Below are positions 1 to 12,407 of a stretch of 64,000 nt of DNA, piece after piece (position 1 is the first letter of the stretch; each line of letters opens with the position of its first letter). The notes under the pieces are model-generated. The model was given only the letters and a program-made list of their open reading frames with translations, searched no databases and had not been told where the DNA came from. The position numbers and the translations under genes were made by a program. Where the stretch lies: the NCBI RefSeq assembly GCF_009730915.1, contig NC_052476.1:19449257-19513256 (forward strand), read 5' to 3'. The stretch is from Dioscorea cayenensis subsp. rotundata (lineage: Eukaryota > Streptophyta > Magnoliopsida > Dioscoreales > Dioscoreaceae).

Positions 1-1309
1 GAATTTTATTTATAAATCCTATTTTTTTTTAATTAAACAAAAAGTCTTTCTTTGTTGCTGCCATGCGGTATATAATAATTATTCAAAAATTCTTTAATGT
101 ATTTAATTACATAAGTTATTAGACAATGACTTATATTTGATGTTTGTAGTAGTCATTATTAGTTCCGGAGGGGTAAAAGTATGATAATTTTTGCTCAACC
201 TCACAAGTAATGTAATCACACACAAATAACCATGCAAGAGAAAAGAGACACGAGTTGGTTACTCAGTTCGGCACAATTTGCTTACGTATGGGGGGCCGAG
301 CCCAGAAAGAACAATCCACTAAAAGTGGTAAAGAATAAAGAGTATAACACACTCTCTCTCACTCACACAATGACAAAGAACAACCCTCTCTAGATTGCCC
401 AATGCCCACTCTCCTCAACCCGCACGCTAGGGTCTATCACTTCTAGCTCATCCTACATCTCAAAGTAGGATATCTTATATAGACGTCTCTACTTCCCAAA
501 ACAACTTCCTCTTTCAAACTCCACAGTTTCCTAACTTGGACACATTCTAAAGTTAAACATTGTAACTCTTGTTATTACTGAACTTTCAATATGACCCATC
601 TACTAATCCTGACTGAGTTCAAGCTCTAATTGCAACATGACCTGCGATACCTCCAAACCTCCTGGTTATTCCAGTTCACGTCGATGTAGTCAACTTCTCT
701 TGAACTCTTATTGCCAGCAACTAGCTTCCTTCCTCATGTCATATCAGCAAGTCCCTCTCATGAGGGTTGATAGGGACGCAAGACTTCAAAGTTGTCATAG
801 GCGCAAAAGTCACCACTAAAGAAAATTGAAAAATTAGAAATAGTTGTACTAAAGATTAATTTTTATTAAAGTTTTAAAATGTCCTAAAGATTAATATCAT
901 AGAAAACAATCAGACATTAGAAAAAAAACGTACATAATAACATGCAAAATAATCTTCAAATAATTAATACAATATGCGATAATATAATATAATGCATGTA
1001 TCGAGTCTAAATCCTAACTTGTATAATAAAATCTAGATTTTAGTGACTACAATCAAAATCATCAAGTTTATCATCATTCAACATCATCAATTTCCTCTTC
1101 AAATTTATCATTCTCTTCATCTAAATAGTGAATCGGCCTGAAGAAAAGTGATGAATTCTTGATTCTACTTGGTTGTTTGTGTATTGGTCACCCTAATTTT
1201 AAATGGCTCTAATTGTATATGGGCCTCTTTTATTTTTGATCATCAAGATGTGTGGATAAGATTAAAAGTTCAACTAAATTTTTATGAAATAACCAAATAA
1301 ATTTGTTGA
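1..1309. other. AT-rich intergenic DNA, no gene; possible LTR-retroelement leader fragment
   Basis: I see no credible gene here. The stretch from about 240 to 800 is less AT-rich than its surroundings and contains short phrases (a GTTGGTTACTCAGTTCGGC-like segment near 254 and a run of Gs near 290) of the kind seen in untranslated leaders of plant Copia elements, but I cannot identify LTR ends or a coding domain. The small open frame near 637-819 has no recognisable domain. The rest is plain AT-rich sequence. Confidence 0.3.
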
Positions 1310-1450
1310 TGAAGGTGCGCTTAGGCCCACGACTTGAGCCTTGCTCCTAGGCTCAAAGGGGAGCCTTTGTAACAATGCCTACCTGACACCTATAAAGGTG
1401 CAGGCTGTTAGACCTTGCACCCGAGGTGCGCCTGAGATATGCCTTTGATA
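1310..1450. repeat. GC-rich dispersed repeat fragment
   Basis: A compact island rich in GGTGCGC, GGCTC and GCCTTTG words sits in AT-rich DNA. It reads on the minus strand as AGTTATCAAAGGCATATCTC followed by GGCGCACCTCGGGTGC, a pattern that I associate with short dispersed plant repeats. Neither inverted ends nor a target duplication could be fixed, so the class is open. Confidence 0.3.
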
Positions 1451-4400
1451 ACTATGAGCAAGTGTACGTGTCAATCGCGCAATAAAGTGTGTGTAAAGCA
1501 GAGTGTCGGTCCACAAGGAAGAAAGTGAATACTAGTAATAACCATAATTCCGAAAAATAGCTTAAGTGATGAAGTGGTGTGTGTGAATAAGGAAAGCAAA
1601 AACAAGAAATACGAAAATAAAACTGGAAAGAAATCAAGGGAAGAGATGATGTCCGGGCATAGTATTCTTTTAAGGTTATAAAGTACATGACAAAGATTGT
1701 CTAGGTATGCAATCTTATTTGAACAGAGGGGTTTCCAGAATTATACTAAATCCTGATTTCTCAAGAGAAGAGTAACTAAATAGGTATAAAGCTGACACTG
1801 ACATCTGCACAATCATATTAACGCTCTATAAAATCTCATTGTGAGCTAATGAAAATCTCTTAAATAGATAATCTCCCCCAAAGAGAGAGATTATCCATAA
1901 TCCAAATACATAGCAGAAATGTGATTTCTCCTAAAATCCACTCCACATGATTGCAAAGAGCATAGAGATTGCCAATAACTCACTCTGGAGAATTGAGAGA
2001 GACATAGTCTCGAAAATACCCAATACCTAGGTGATGAGTGTATAATGTTCATGCATTTCATATTAATTTATACACTCAATTGGCATATATTAAAATCATA
2101 TTGTGGAATTTGATACTAAATACAGTGTGTTTTGTATTAAATAGGCTTGGGGCAGTGCATAAAGATGAGTGAGAGCCAAAGAAAGCATTCTAGACAAAAA
2201 ATGATGAGTTTTGAGCTCTCTTTGCATCATTGTATTAAGGACAAGGCAAGCTAGATGGCTTACGAGCAGCTTACGGTCGTCCTTACGGCCGTAAGTCAAT
2301 TTCAGAAAATCTTGTGGGCATTCTTATGCTCATAAGGGGGATTCAAAGCCAAGTCAAAGGACTTTATGGGCAAGGCTTACGTCCATAAGGACCATCTAGA
2401 GGATCTTTCGACTACAACATACGCCCGTAAGGGTGGTCACAAGAAGCAGAACAGTGAAGCTTATGGTCCAGCGCTTACGGTCGTAAGTTGGACCACAATA
2501 TAAGCAGAAGACCTTACGGACAAAGCTTGCAGCTGTAAGTTATCCTGTAAGGCTCGCGACAATCTTTCCCAACTCCCTTACGGCCTAGTCAGCTTCCTTA
2601 CGGCCTAGTCCTTATGCCCGTAAGTAGCCTGCAAGTAGTCGGGTATAAATAAAACTTATGAGAATTTTTAGGACATTCTCTATCCTATCTTTTTATTCTT
2701 TTGTGGGCGATTCTTGGAGGCAAGGTTGAGAAGAAAATAGATGAATATCTAGCACTTTAGGAGTGATTTGGAGAGGGATTTGGTCCTACATTTAAGGGGA
2801 TTGAAGATCTTAGCCGTCAAGATAAGATCTTAGCCGTCAAGCTTATCTTGACGGCATGCATGGAAGCTTCTTCGGTGACTCTTCATCCTAGAGATTAAAA
2901 AGTGGGTTTTCATAGATCTCATGTTTTTCTCTATTCTTTGTATCTTGAATGCTTGCCCTCCACTAATAGAGGGCTAATTTGTAGATGTTTGGGCATAGTT
3001 GAGTTCTAGGACTTATTTTCTTGACTTTGGTTGTTTGATCTTTGATACTTTAATAGATTCCTTATTTACAATCATATCTATTTGAGTCTAATTGTGTAAT
3101 TGAATGTTTGGTTGCTAACAAAACAAAAGCCCTAGTTATTATCAAGGTTGTCAGACCCGGACCGGCCCGGCCGGTTCAACCGGAAAAAAACCGGGGAACC
3201 CGCCATGTGGCCGGCCGGGTATACCCCATGACCCGGGTGATTAAAAAAACCCGGTGTTAACCCGGTGACCCGGGCGATTCAACGGGAACCGGTTGACCCG
3301 GCCGAGTCGATTAGGGTCATAATGTTTAATTTTTATATTATTTAATAATTTATTATTATTTTCTCATTAAAAAAATCACAAAAATCGTGTATATTTATTA
3401 ATATTAATTTATAATTTATAATCAATAAATAGAATTACAATATATATATATATATCATAAACATACCAACAAAAAAATTAACATTTAAAAAAATAAAAAT
3501 ATATTAATGTGTTATGTAAATACTTTCTAAAAAAATTTAATTTATTAAGAAAAATAAAAACAATAAATGAGTGTAATTTTTATTATAAAAAAATATAAAA
3601 ATTAAAAGTATTTTTAATTAAATAAAAAAATATAAGAAAAATTTAAAAACAAAAATAAAAAAACTCAATTGAGATATAAAGAATTAGTGAATTAAATTTC
3701 TTATTTATTTTAACAAAAATCAACCAATAAACAAATAAATAAATAACATCGAGAAGTTCGATAATTATATATTAATATATTAAATTTGTAAATATTTAAA
3801 AAAATGTAAAAAAATAAATGACATAATTAGAAAACTCTCATCGTATATAAGGTCATTTATCAATTTAAATATCAAATTTGAGTATGTTTTTATAATATAA
3901 TTATGGGTTTAATATTATATTTGCTTATTATTAATTATTATTATATTTTTTACATTTAATTATTGACCCCGGTTCAACCCCGGTTTGACCCGGTCGAACC
4001 CATTGACCCCTGACCCCTGGGCTTAGCCGGGTCATTGCCCGGGCCGGGTCTGACAACCTTGGTTATTATACCTTGTATTGCTACGTGACGAGAAGAAATT
4101 CCCACCTAGTATAGGCTTACCGCAATTTTAGATAATAGTGGGTACACCTCTGGTTAGGGTATCTAGGAGACTTTGTCTCCCACAATCCTTCCGAGTGGTT
4201 AGTGATAATCTCCATGCTCTTTACAATCACGTGGAGTGGATTTTAGAAAAAATCGCATTTCTACTCTGTATTCTGATTAGGGATAATCTCTCTCTTTGAG
4301 GGGAGATTATCTACTTAAGAGATTTTTATTAGCCTACAATAAAGTTTCATAGAGTGTTAATGCGACACTTTGTACTTACACACACTTTATTATGCGATCG

Positions 4401-5430
4401 GCACATACACTTGCATCCCTATCACCAGGTTTACTCACGATTCCCTCTAATCATGGCATGTCTATACTAGTTGGATATTTCTACTCGTTATATACCACAT
4501 CAAACATGATAGTTAAGGCTTTCACCTCATTAGCAACCAAGTATTCACATAGATATGATTACAATTAAGAAACAATTTAAGTATCAAAGATCCAACAACC
4601 AATGTCAAAACAATAAACTCTAGAGTTTAACTATGCCCAAACACCATGAAAATTAGTTCTTCATCATTGGAGACCAACAATCCAATATAAAGGAATTAAA
4701 ATACATAAAGAGAATAACAAAACTCCCTCAAAGTTCGCAATCTCCTTGGATAGATGAATTTTTTCAAAGATTCCCGAAAATCAACATCGAGATCTCTCCA
4801 CGAACGGCTTCCTTGAAGTTTTGAACCTTCTCCTAATCTCTCCCTCTTGTTTTCTTCCTTCTCCGGCAAGATATCCAAGGAAAAACCCCCCAAATCTCGA
4901 CCCAAAAGGGCAGCCAAAGAGTAGAGAAGAAGCCCCCAAAAGCCTTAATTTTTGGCTTTTATAACTCAGGAATCGGTAGTTCTTATATATGCCGCCATAG
5001 TAACCCTTACGCCGTAACAATTGCCCGTATGGTTCTCAGGTTGGAGCTTATAACCGTAACCAACCTTTAACGGTGACCATAAATAGTAATTTGCTACAGT
5101 AACCATGAATATCACACTGCTACAATATTTTACATCGTCCCTAGCCTGCTCGTAAGAGTGCCGTAAACAGTGATATAATGCACTGGTATAGTATGCCCGT
5201 AATAATATCCATAAGCTTGCCTGTAATTCACTCTAAAAACTCTATTCTTCTTTCAAAATTAGCTCAAATCGCCTCAAATTTATTCCTCTTTATCAATATG
5301 TCCTCATTCTAGCTTGAATACAAAATAGAAGTGAATTAAGCACCAATTCAATCATATATTCAACAGTTACATGCAAAGTGCTATGAAAAATAATAATAAA
5401 ATATATTCATTCAAGCACTTATCAAGGGTA
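1442..5430. repeat. Opposed LTR-retrotransposon fragments (probably Ty3/Gypsy type), split by a MITE
   Basis: A plus-oriented LTR-like unit begins near 2033 (TGATGAGTGTATAATG) and resumes after the MITE at 4062. A minus-oriented relative reads leftward from about 5427 (TGATAAGTGCTTGAATG on the minus strand). The stretch about 1442-2030 is similar to the reverse complement of about 4150-4440: both carry CAATAAAGTGTGTGTAA, a GAGAGATTATCC block and a TAAAATCCACTCCAC block. The result is an inverted arrangement around the first LTR-like unit. Both units are peppered with TTACGG/CCGTAA palindromes. No gag or pol frame is present, so these are non-coding remnants. The Ty3/Gypsy label rests on the general look of the LTR start and is tentative. 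Confidence 0.45.
3143..4061. mobile_element. hAT-type MITE (919 bp) with perfect 8-bp target duplication
   Basis: The element has near-perfect terminal inverted repeats: CAAGGTTGTCAGACCCGG at the left and, on the opposite strand, CAAGGTTGTCAGACCCGG at the right. It is flanked by identical 8-bp direct repeats GTTATTAT at 3135-3142 and 4062-4069, the target-site length of the hAT superfamily. The ends are GC-rich with many CCGG and ACCCGG words, while the middle is very AT-rich and has no coding capacity. It interrupts the LTR-like sequence on either side, so it is younger than that LTR. The GC-rich subterminal words resemble the ends of the larger hAT element at 12408-17173, which suggests a related family, but I have not shown that the same transposase mobilises both. 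Confidence 0.9.
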
Positions 5431-6140
5431 GCACCCACCAATGCGCGAATCCATCTTACCAAATATGGTCTTTAAAGATCTCTACGATCTTCTTTCCAAA
5501 CTTGATCTCCATTCATCCAAGTTTGGTCTTTAACAATCATCAAACTTCTTCCAAATCTAAGCACTTGCCAAAGATAGCTTGTATTATCAAATAGCTTGGA
5601 TCTTTCTTTCAAATTGCTTTGTTAATTATGGCCTTGAGAATTATGTTGGCTTATACCTTTGCCTTTCTTAGTTTGTATCTCCAAATAGCTTTACACTAAA
5701 GTATGCTCCATGCAATCCTTGGCCTCCAAGAGATGATCTTCATACTTGCCTACAATAGATTATTCTTCTCTTTAGAATATCATTCACATGGTCTTCAATA
5801 AATCTCTCATAAGAAAAAAGTTTACCAAGATTAGATTTTATCATCTTTGATCTTACCAAAAATAGATTAAATCATATCTAAGATATACTTGCTCTTCAAG
5901 AGAGATTCTTCAAACAAAAGCTCCTATTATGATCTTCTAGTCTTCATTGTCACTTCTTGCCACATCATCAAGTGCCTAGTCATTTGCTGTGTCATCATCC
6001 TTGTCACCTTGTTTGTCAAATCATTGCTTTTGCCACGTCAGCTTTTATACGTGTCAAATAATATCAATTATAGAGCTCACGCTCTAACAGTCATTGATGG
6101 TTGTATAGTTTTATTTTCATTACTTGCTAATACAAATTGA
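5431..6140 (-). repeat. Possible LTR remnant, minus orientation
   Basis: Read on the minus strand from about 6100, the sequence starts CTGTTAGAGCGTGAGCTC and continues as moderately AT-rich, pyrimidine-biased DNA to about 5435, directly abutting the minus-oriented LTR-like unit. The TGTTAG start is typical of plant LTRs. No second copy, primer-binding site or coding region is visible, so this is only a suggestion. Confidence 0.3.
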
Positions 6141-6672
6141 GTTATATCATTTATATTATTATATAATCAAGTAATAATTCATCCTCAATGTAAATATATA
6201 TATAAATTTTCATGAATATATTATAAGTATAAAGAGAATAATAAAAGCCAGAATATTTACCAAATACTTTGATAATTTATTTCTTCTTCTTCCTTCCTCT
6301 TATCTATCTCTTATTCTCTTCTATATCATACAAAAATAATATAAGTGAAAAGGGGGTATTTATAGGTATTCAGGATTTGAATGGACGGTTAGATTTGATT
6401 CGATCCAACGGCCCAAAATACACTGGTAAGTGAAATAGTAACAATGCTGGCGGCTACTACAATATCACTTGGGCATCTACTACAGTGTGACGGCTGCTAT
6501 AGTGTCATTTGAAAGGATGCTACAGTAATGCCGCCTGCTATAGTGTTATTGTTACAGTTGCCGTCCATTTATAATATTCATAACATATATCATATTCTTA
6601 GTTCATTTTCTATTCTGTATAAGTTTGTTGGGGATTTTTGAATATTAATATGACTAAAGAGTAATTAATTAA
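6141..6672. other. Intergenic DNA, no gene
   Basis: AT-rich sequence. Between about 6410 and 6570 there are repeated short phrases built on CTACAGT and GGCGGCTACTA/GCCGCCTGCTA that look like a decayed repeat. No reading frame or RNA gene was recognised. Confidence 0.4.
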
Positions 6673-7065
6673 GGGGTTGTTTGGATCAGCTTATAGCTGA
6701 CCCAAAAGCACTTAACTTATGAGTTAAGTGCTTATGAGGTTTTTATTTGTGTTTGGATGGGCTTTTTTTGGATAAGCTCAAGTTGTGAAATAAACCCAAA
6801 TACAGCTTATTTTATAAGCTGTAAAAGTACAACTTATGAAAATAAGATGTTTTTGATAAGTTGAGTGGTTAAGTGCAATTACTAAAATGCCTCAGCCAAT
6901 CCAAAAAATTACATGCTTTTATATTTCCTCAAATTCTCTCATCCCCATCTCAAATCAGCCGAAGTCCTCCCCATCTCGACTTCAATCTGCCGATCCATCA
7001 TTGTCACATCTTCGCGATTGAATTCCAACTACCGATCAAGAGTGCAAACTCTCACTTAATCTTTG

Positions 7066-7119
<54 letters not shown>

Positions 7120-7499
7120 CGTCGACAATAATAATAATGAGAACAACAACAACAAAAAAACAATAACAACAACAACAACAATAATAATAATAACACATTT
7201 AATTTAATAACAACAATAGTGACAAATATTATTTATTTGTTAAGTAAGACATGTGAGTAATGTATAATTATTGAGTTATTATCATAATTCAGTAAATGAC
7301 TATTTTAGTAATTTATCATTATAAAAGTACTTTTGAAATAAACATCCAAATAATTTCACAACTGCAAAAGTACTTCTAATAAAAAAAAAAAAAATATATG
7401 CATAAGCACTTAACTTACTTTTAAAAGTACTTTTTTTATAAAAGTGCTTCCATAAAACTTTAAAAAAACATTTTTTTTAAAACCAATCCAAGCAAGCCC
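6673..7499. mobile_element. Tourist-like (PIF/Harbinger) MITE, 827 bp, TAA target duplication
   Basis: The left end reads GGGGTTGTTTGGATCAGC and the right end, on the opposite strand, GGGCTTGCTTGGATTGG; the first 14 bases differ at two positions. TAA flanks both sides (6670-6672 and 7500-7502), the 3-bp target duplication of PIF/Harbinger elements. Inside are repeated AAGTGCTT/AAGTACTT words and a long ATA-type microsatellite at about 7068-7118. The termini share the GGGNTTGTTTGG core with the Harbinger transposon at 18529-23155, which could therefore have supplied transposase in trans. The 97-codon open frame across the microsatellite is not a gene. Confidence 0.8.
7067..7120. repeat. (ATA)n microsatellite
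   Basis: About 17 tandem copies of a three-base AT-only unit lie within the MITE, followed by further degenerate AAC/AAT repeats to about 7195. Confidence 0.9.
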
Positions 7500-7910
7500 T
7501 AAATATGCATTAACTTTATTTTAAGGCACGAAATATTATTATAAGCGGCTCATGTCACATGCTTGCTAAAATGTATCATATAAGATAAATATATTTTGCT
7601 GGAGCACATGAAATAAGTTTTTAATATAAATGTCAAGATATAATGATGTTATGATGATACTTAAACTCCAGAGCAAAAACTATTTGATTTTGATTATTGT
7701 CATTTTTTCCTATAAACAATAGTTCTTCTCACAATGATCTTAAAGGGATTTTAAAGGTAGGTTTTCAATTGATGTTATGGTGTTCTCTGACAAAGCATGT
7801 ACTCAAGATGAGTAATTAAATAAAAATTATTTAACATTGCTTTTACAATAAGCAAAGAGGCTAATAAAATAAGTAGGAATGTTCGTGGTTTTTGTTTTTG
7901 TAAAAAAAAA

Positions 7911-8379
7911 AGTTACGTTTGGTTATAAGATAAAAAAAATATGACATAATTTTATTATGTAAGAAATACAGGTGATTATTATAGAAATTGTGATATATGT
8001 TATTTTTACAGAATGAGTGCTTGGTTAATAAAATAAAAAAATTACAAAAATCAGTCGGAGATCGGCCGGAGGCCGACCAGACCACCGGTGGATCACCGGA
8101 GGTTGGCTGAATGGTGGTTGGACCACTAGTGGATTGCCGGAGGTCAGCCGGACAAGTGGCGGTGGCTGGATCGAGAAAAAAAGAAACTTTTACAATGAGA
8201 AAATATTCCACTCTTGGTGAAATATTTTTTTAATGACATAATACTCATATTATGATATAATTTTATACTTTAAATTAAGTACCCAAATAACTCATATGAC
8301 ATAATTCTTAAAAAATATTAAATTATGGTATATTGTATGGATTATGCCATAGTTTTGACCTATCCAAATATGATCTTAG
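7911..8379. mobile_element. Probable MITE with GC-rich palindromic core
   Basis: The left boundary (GTTACGTTTGGTTATAAG, then ATATGACATAAT) resembles the reverse complement of the right boundary (GATCATATTTGGATAGG, then CTATGGCATAAT). The centre, 8050-8170, abruptly becomes GC-rich with repeated CCGG and GGTCGGCC-type words. Target duplication could not be fixed. The open frame of 116 codons that crosses the core has no homology that I recognise. Confidence 0.4.
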
Positions 8380-8674
8380 AGTGAAGACACGTGTTAAGCT
8401 ATTAACTCCGTATATGTATATGTGTATGTTTTTTGATGTGATTTGTTCATTTTGTAAAAAATAAAAATAAAAATAAAATAAATTTTTATAGATGCTTTGA
8501 TACCATAACAAAGGAAAATTAAAATTTAGAAAATTACATACTTTGTATTAATTATATGAGGTATTTATATGTTTTGTGTCAATATAGCAAACAATTAAGC
8601 CATTTAATACAAACTATATTTTGGTTATAAATTCAAATTAGTGTCTAATTATTGATTATAAAATTATAGAGAAT

Positions 8675-9458
8675 CACCAATGGGTGAGGAGCCCAGCGGT
8701 ACCCCGAGTCCCCTCGTGTTGGGGAGGCGCGAGTTCGATTCCCATGAGCAGGCCTCCCGCTTTCCGAGATAGTGAGGGACGTGGCGGCGATGCACGTGAC
8801 GGGCCGTATCGAGGAGATGACATGCTGCGTTCATGCGAAAGTGAGACTCGAGTAATAAGGGGTATTTTAGTAATTCGCCCAGGCGGTGGAGTTTTTGGGT
8901 TTCTTGGGCCTAGTTTGATGGGAAAGCAGACCCAGCGGACTAAAGTCACGAGTTCTGTGTGCAAACTCGTGAGTCATCATGATTTCGACCAAATTCCATC
9001 GTTTAGGGCCTCAAAACCCCGATTTTGCTATTTTTAGTAATAATTGATTTCGCTATTCGTTTGCTAGAAATCTACGATTTGTAGTCGTTTATAGCGTTAG
9101 CATTTATTTTGTTAACTCTTTTATTTCTTTGCTGGGTATTTGAAAAATTCTACCATTTTTGGTATATTATCGAATTATCTCCGCTTTTAGGAATATTTTT
9201 CATATCTTTGATTTTTCCCTATTTAATGTAAGCTTTCATAGGGCAGAGTATGATCGGCTTTTGTAATAGTTATTTTCTTGAGTAATAAAATTTACTCTCT
9301 TTTTCAATTCCTGGCTATCTTTGATCAACGGGTTTTGAAGACTTGATCTTTGGTATTCGTGCGCGAATCAACAGTTCGAGTATACCGCTGCATCAATACC
9401 CCTGCCCCACGTACGTCCCTGAGGGTTGACGCTTGTCGCCCTACCTAAAAAAAAAAAA
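8675..9458 (+). mobile_element. A-tailed retroposon with 14-bp target duplication (SINE-like head, long body)
   Basis: The sequence AAATTATAGAGAAT occurs at 8661-8674 and again at 9456-9469, bracketing a segment that ends in a 12-base A run. These are hallmarks of LINE-driven retroposition. The first about 70 bases contain GAGCCCAGCGGT and GAGTTCGATTCCCATGAGC, which look like decayed A and B boxes of a tRNA-derived SINE head. The following about 700 bases are not SINE-like; the last 150 (GGTATTCGTGCGCGAATCAA and onward) read more like an LTR or other retroelement end. The whole would be an unusually long or chimeric retroposon. Open frames inside on both strands are incidental. Confidence 0.65.
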
Positions 9459-9469
9459 TTATAGAGAAT

Positions 9470-9893
9470 TATTTTCCAATTTAGACAGTATCATACTTAA
9501 TGTATTAATAATTTGCTTCACTAGTATTAAAAGTCATAAAAAATATAAAGATCATCTTCCTAATTAATACATTTAAATAAATTTAAAATGATTTTATGTT
9601 TTTATGAAAAATAAATAAAAAATATGACATTCATTAAATTAAAAAAACATAATCTATAAAATGTAATATTGCTTTTTCTTTAAGCTTTGTTTTCTCAAAA
9701 TTTATCTGTAACGAAAATAATACTGTTAAATTTCCAAAATGAGATGTAATAAATGTGATTTTTTAAAAACAAGTTATTTAAACAATAAAAAAAAAAAATC
9801 AAAATAAGAGAAACTCCAGTGTGAATCAAAGTATTGGTGGGGTGTCTCTTTCTCCTGTCCTTTCCCTTTTGTATATTGAAGAAAGAAGCTTCT
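9470..9893. other. AT-rich intergenic DNA before gap
   Basis: No gene, RNA or clear repeat recognised between the retroposon and the assembly gap. Confidence 0.5.
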
Positions 9894-10893
9894 NNNNNNN
9901 NNNNNNNNNNNNNNNNNNNNNNNNNNNNNNNNNNNNNNNNNNNNNNNNNNNNNNNNNNNNNNNNNNNNNNNNNNNNNNNNNNNNNNNNNNNNNNNNNNNN
10001 NNNNNNNNNNNNNNNNNNNNNNNNNNNNNNNNNNNNNNNNNNNNNNNNNNNNNNNNNNNNNNNNNNNNNNNNNNNNNNNNNNNNNNNNNNNNNNNNNNNN
10101 NNNNNNNNNNNNNNNNNNNNNNNNNNNNNNNNNNNNNNNNNNNNNNNNNNNNNNNNNNNNNNNNNNNNNNNNNNNNNNNNNNNNNNNNNNNNNNNNNNNN
10201 NNNNNNNNNNNNNNNNNNNNNNNNNNNNNNNNNNNNNNNNNNNNNNNNNNNNNNNNNNNNNNNNNNNNNNNNNNNNNNNNNNNNNNNNNNNNNNNNNNNN
10301 NNNNNNNNNNNNNNNNNNNNNNNNNNNNNNNNNNNNNNNNNNNNNNNNNNNNNNNNNNNNNNNNNNNNNNNNNNNNNNNNNNNNNNNNNNNNNNNNNNNN
10401 NNNNNNNNNNNNNNNNNNNNNNNNNNNNNNNNNNNNNNNNNNNNNNNNNNNNNNNNNNNNNNNNNNNNNNNNNNNNNNNNNNNNNNNNNNNNNNNNNNNN
10501 NNNNNNNNNNNNNNNNNNNNNNNNNNNNNNNNNNNNNNNNNNNNNNNNNNNNNNNNNNNNNNNNNNNNNNNNNNNNNNNNNNNNNNNNNNNNNNNNNNNN
10601 NNNNNNNNNNNNNNNNNNNNNNNNNNNNNNNNNNNNNNNNNNNNNNNNNNNNNNNNNNNNNNNNNNNNNNNNNNNNNNNNNNNNNNNNNNNNNNNNNNNN
10701 NNNNNNNNNNNNNNNNNNNNNNNNNNNNNNNNNNNNNNNNNNNNNNNNNNNNNNNNNNNNNNNNNNNNNNNNNNNNNNNNNNNNNNNNNNNNNNNNNNNN
10801 NNNNNNNNNNNNNNNNNNNNNNNNNNNNNNNNNNNNNNNNNNNNNNNNNNNNNNNNNNNNNNNNNNNNNNNNNNNNNNNNNNNNNNNNNNNNN
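9894..10893. other. Assembly gap (exactly 1000 N)
   Basis: Exactly 1000 ambiguous bases, a conventional placeholder for a gap of unknown size. Any reading frame spanning it is meaningless. Confidence 1.
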
Positions 10894-11209
10894 TATATGT
10901 GCTTTTTAAAAGTCTTCTAGTTAACCATGGTGTGTTTTTCACTCTTATGTACTGTTTTTTTTAATGGTTATATAGAATCTGCCATTGTGTTTTATGACGA
11001 GGTAAGAGAAGGTTGAATTTCCACTTCCGGATTTATGTTTGGGAGTTTGTTTATGTATGTCTACAAAAATTGAAAGTGGTGTATGTATTTTTTGGTTATT
11101 ATTTAATTTACAGGTATTATGTAAACGTTGGAATGTAATTTGATATCACATATCCAAATGAAGGGCCAAAAAACCCAGTACAGGCAGAAGGTTGTAATGT
11201 CTGGAATTA

Positions 11210-12165
11210 CTAGGGTTGTCAATGAGCCTCTGCCTTGATGGGCAATCTGATTTTTTGGCCTGGCTAAAAATGGCGACAAATAGAGTATAGGTAAGATATG
11301 ACAAATAGAGTATGGGTAAGATATGTTAAAACTCATACCCATAACCCCTACCCTATACTCATACATGTACTCATAGCTTTATATTCTCTAGGGGTTTAAA
11401 AATCATATTCTTACATGTAAGGTATCTATTTATATGTTATTCAAATTATTGAATTAAATAATAATAATAATAATAAATTTATTAAATAAAATTAAATAAA
11501 ATTCAAAATATAAATTTTGAAAATAGATCTGGGTAAATGTTTAGCTTAAAAAAAAATATATATTTGTATATATATGAGGGTATGCCCGTACACTCCTCAA
11601 TAAATAAGGGTACAAGGAGAGTAGAGGCATACCTTTACTCGACTCGTACCAGCTCAAAAAAAATAACCATTAATGTCTTTCCTCGACCTGTATCCGGTCA
11701 AAAAAGGTAATATCCAAAGTAGTCAGACCCGTCCCGAGGATTGACCCGGCTAAACCTAGGGGTTAGGGGTCGATGGGTTCGACCGGGCCGAACAGTGTTT
11801 AACTGGGTTGAATAATAAAATATTAAAAAAATATATATAATAATAATTAATAATGATAAACAATAATATAACCTATATTTTAATAATTAAAAATCATAAA
11901 TAATTAAAGGTAATATTTAAAAATTTAATTTTTTATATTTTTCTTGATTTTTAAAATATCTTAAATATAATTAAATATAATATTTAAATTTAGTTTACCA
12001 TCAATCCATCATTGATATTTAAAAAATATAAAATATTAAAAACCCAAATAATTCTCATCTCACATAAAGAAAGAAAAAACCCTAATATTAAAACTAAAAG
12101 CCTTCCATCAAAAGAAAAAAAAAAAAAAAATCACGAGCCACACACTCTCTCTCCCTCTCTCGTCT
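11210..12165. repeat. Decayed hAT-MITE fragments
   Basis: Two decayed pieces adjoin. 11210-11715 shares phrases with the 1-kb MITE-like family found at 12174 and 28961 (CCCATAACCCCTACCC, GAGTAAATGTTTAG, then GAGGGTATGCCCGTAC). From about 11720 a GC-rich TAGTCAGACCCGTCCCGAGG start, with GACCCGG and TTCGACCGGGCC words and an AT-rich middle, recalls the MITE at 3143. No intact termini or target duplications are visible and there is no coding capacity. 10894-11209, between the gap and these fragments, shows nothing recognisable. Confidence 0.45.
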
Positions 12166-12407
12166 TTCTCCATTAGGGATGGCAACGGGTAGGGTATGCC
12201 AAAACCCTTACCCGTACCCGTAACCCCTACCCCATACCCGTACCTTTACCCGTACCTTTCAGGGTAAAAAAAATCATGCCTTTACCCTTACCCGAGGTAC
12301 TGGGTATACTCCACAGTACTTTCGCTACTCGATTGTTCAAATTATCGATTTAAATTTAAATAATAATAAAAATAAATTAATTATACATTATATTACAATC
12401 TTTAAAC

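Noticed and set aside
2270-2640. CRISPR-like recurrence of short palindromes
   Set aside because: Spacing is irregular, repeats are too short and vary, and the genome is a plant's; these are motifs within an LTR-like repeat.
8674-9037. Overlapping open frames of 96 and 117 codons on both strands
   Set aside because: They lie in the GC-richer head of the A-tailed retroposon and match no known protein type.
9695-10964. Long open frames of 362-415 codons on both strands
   Set aside because: They consist almost entirely of the 1000-N gap.
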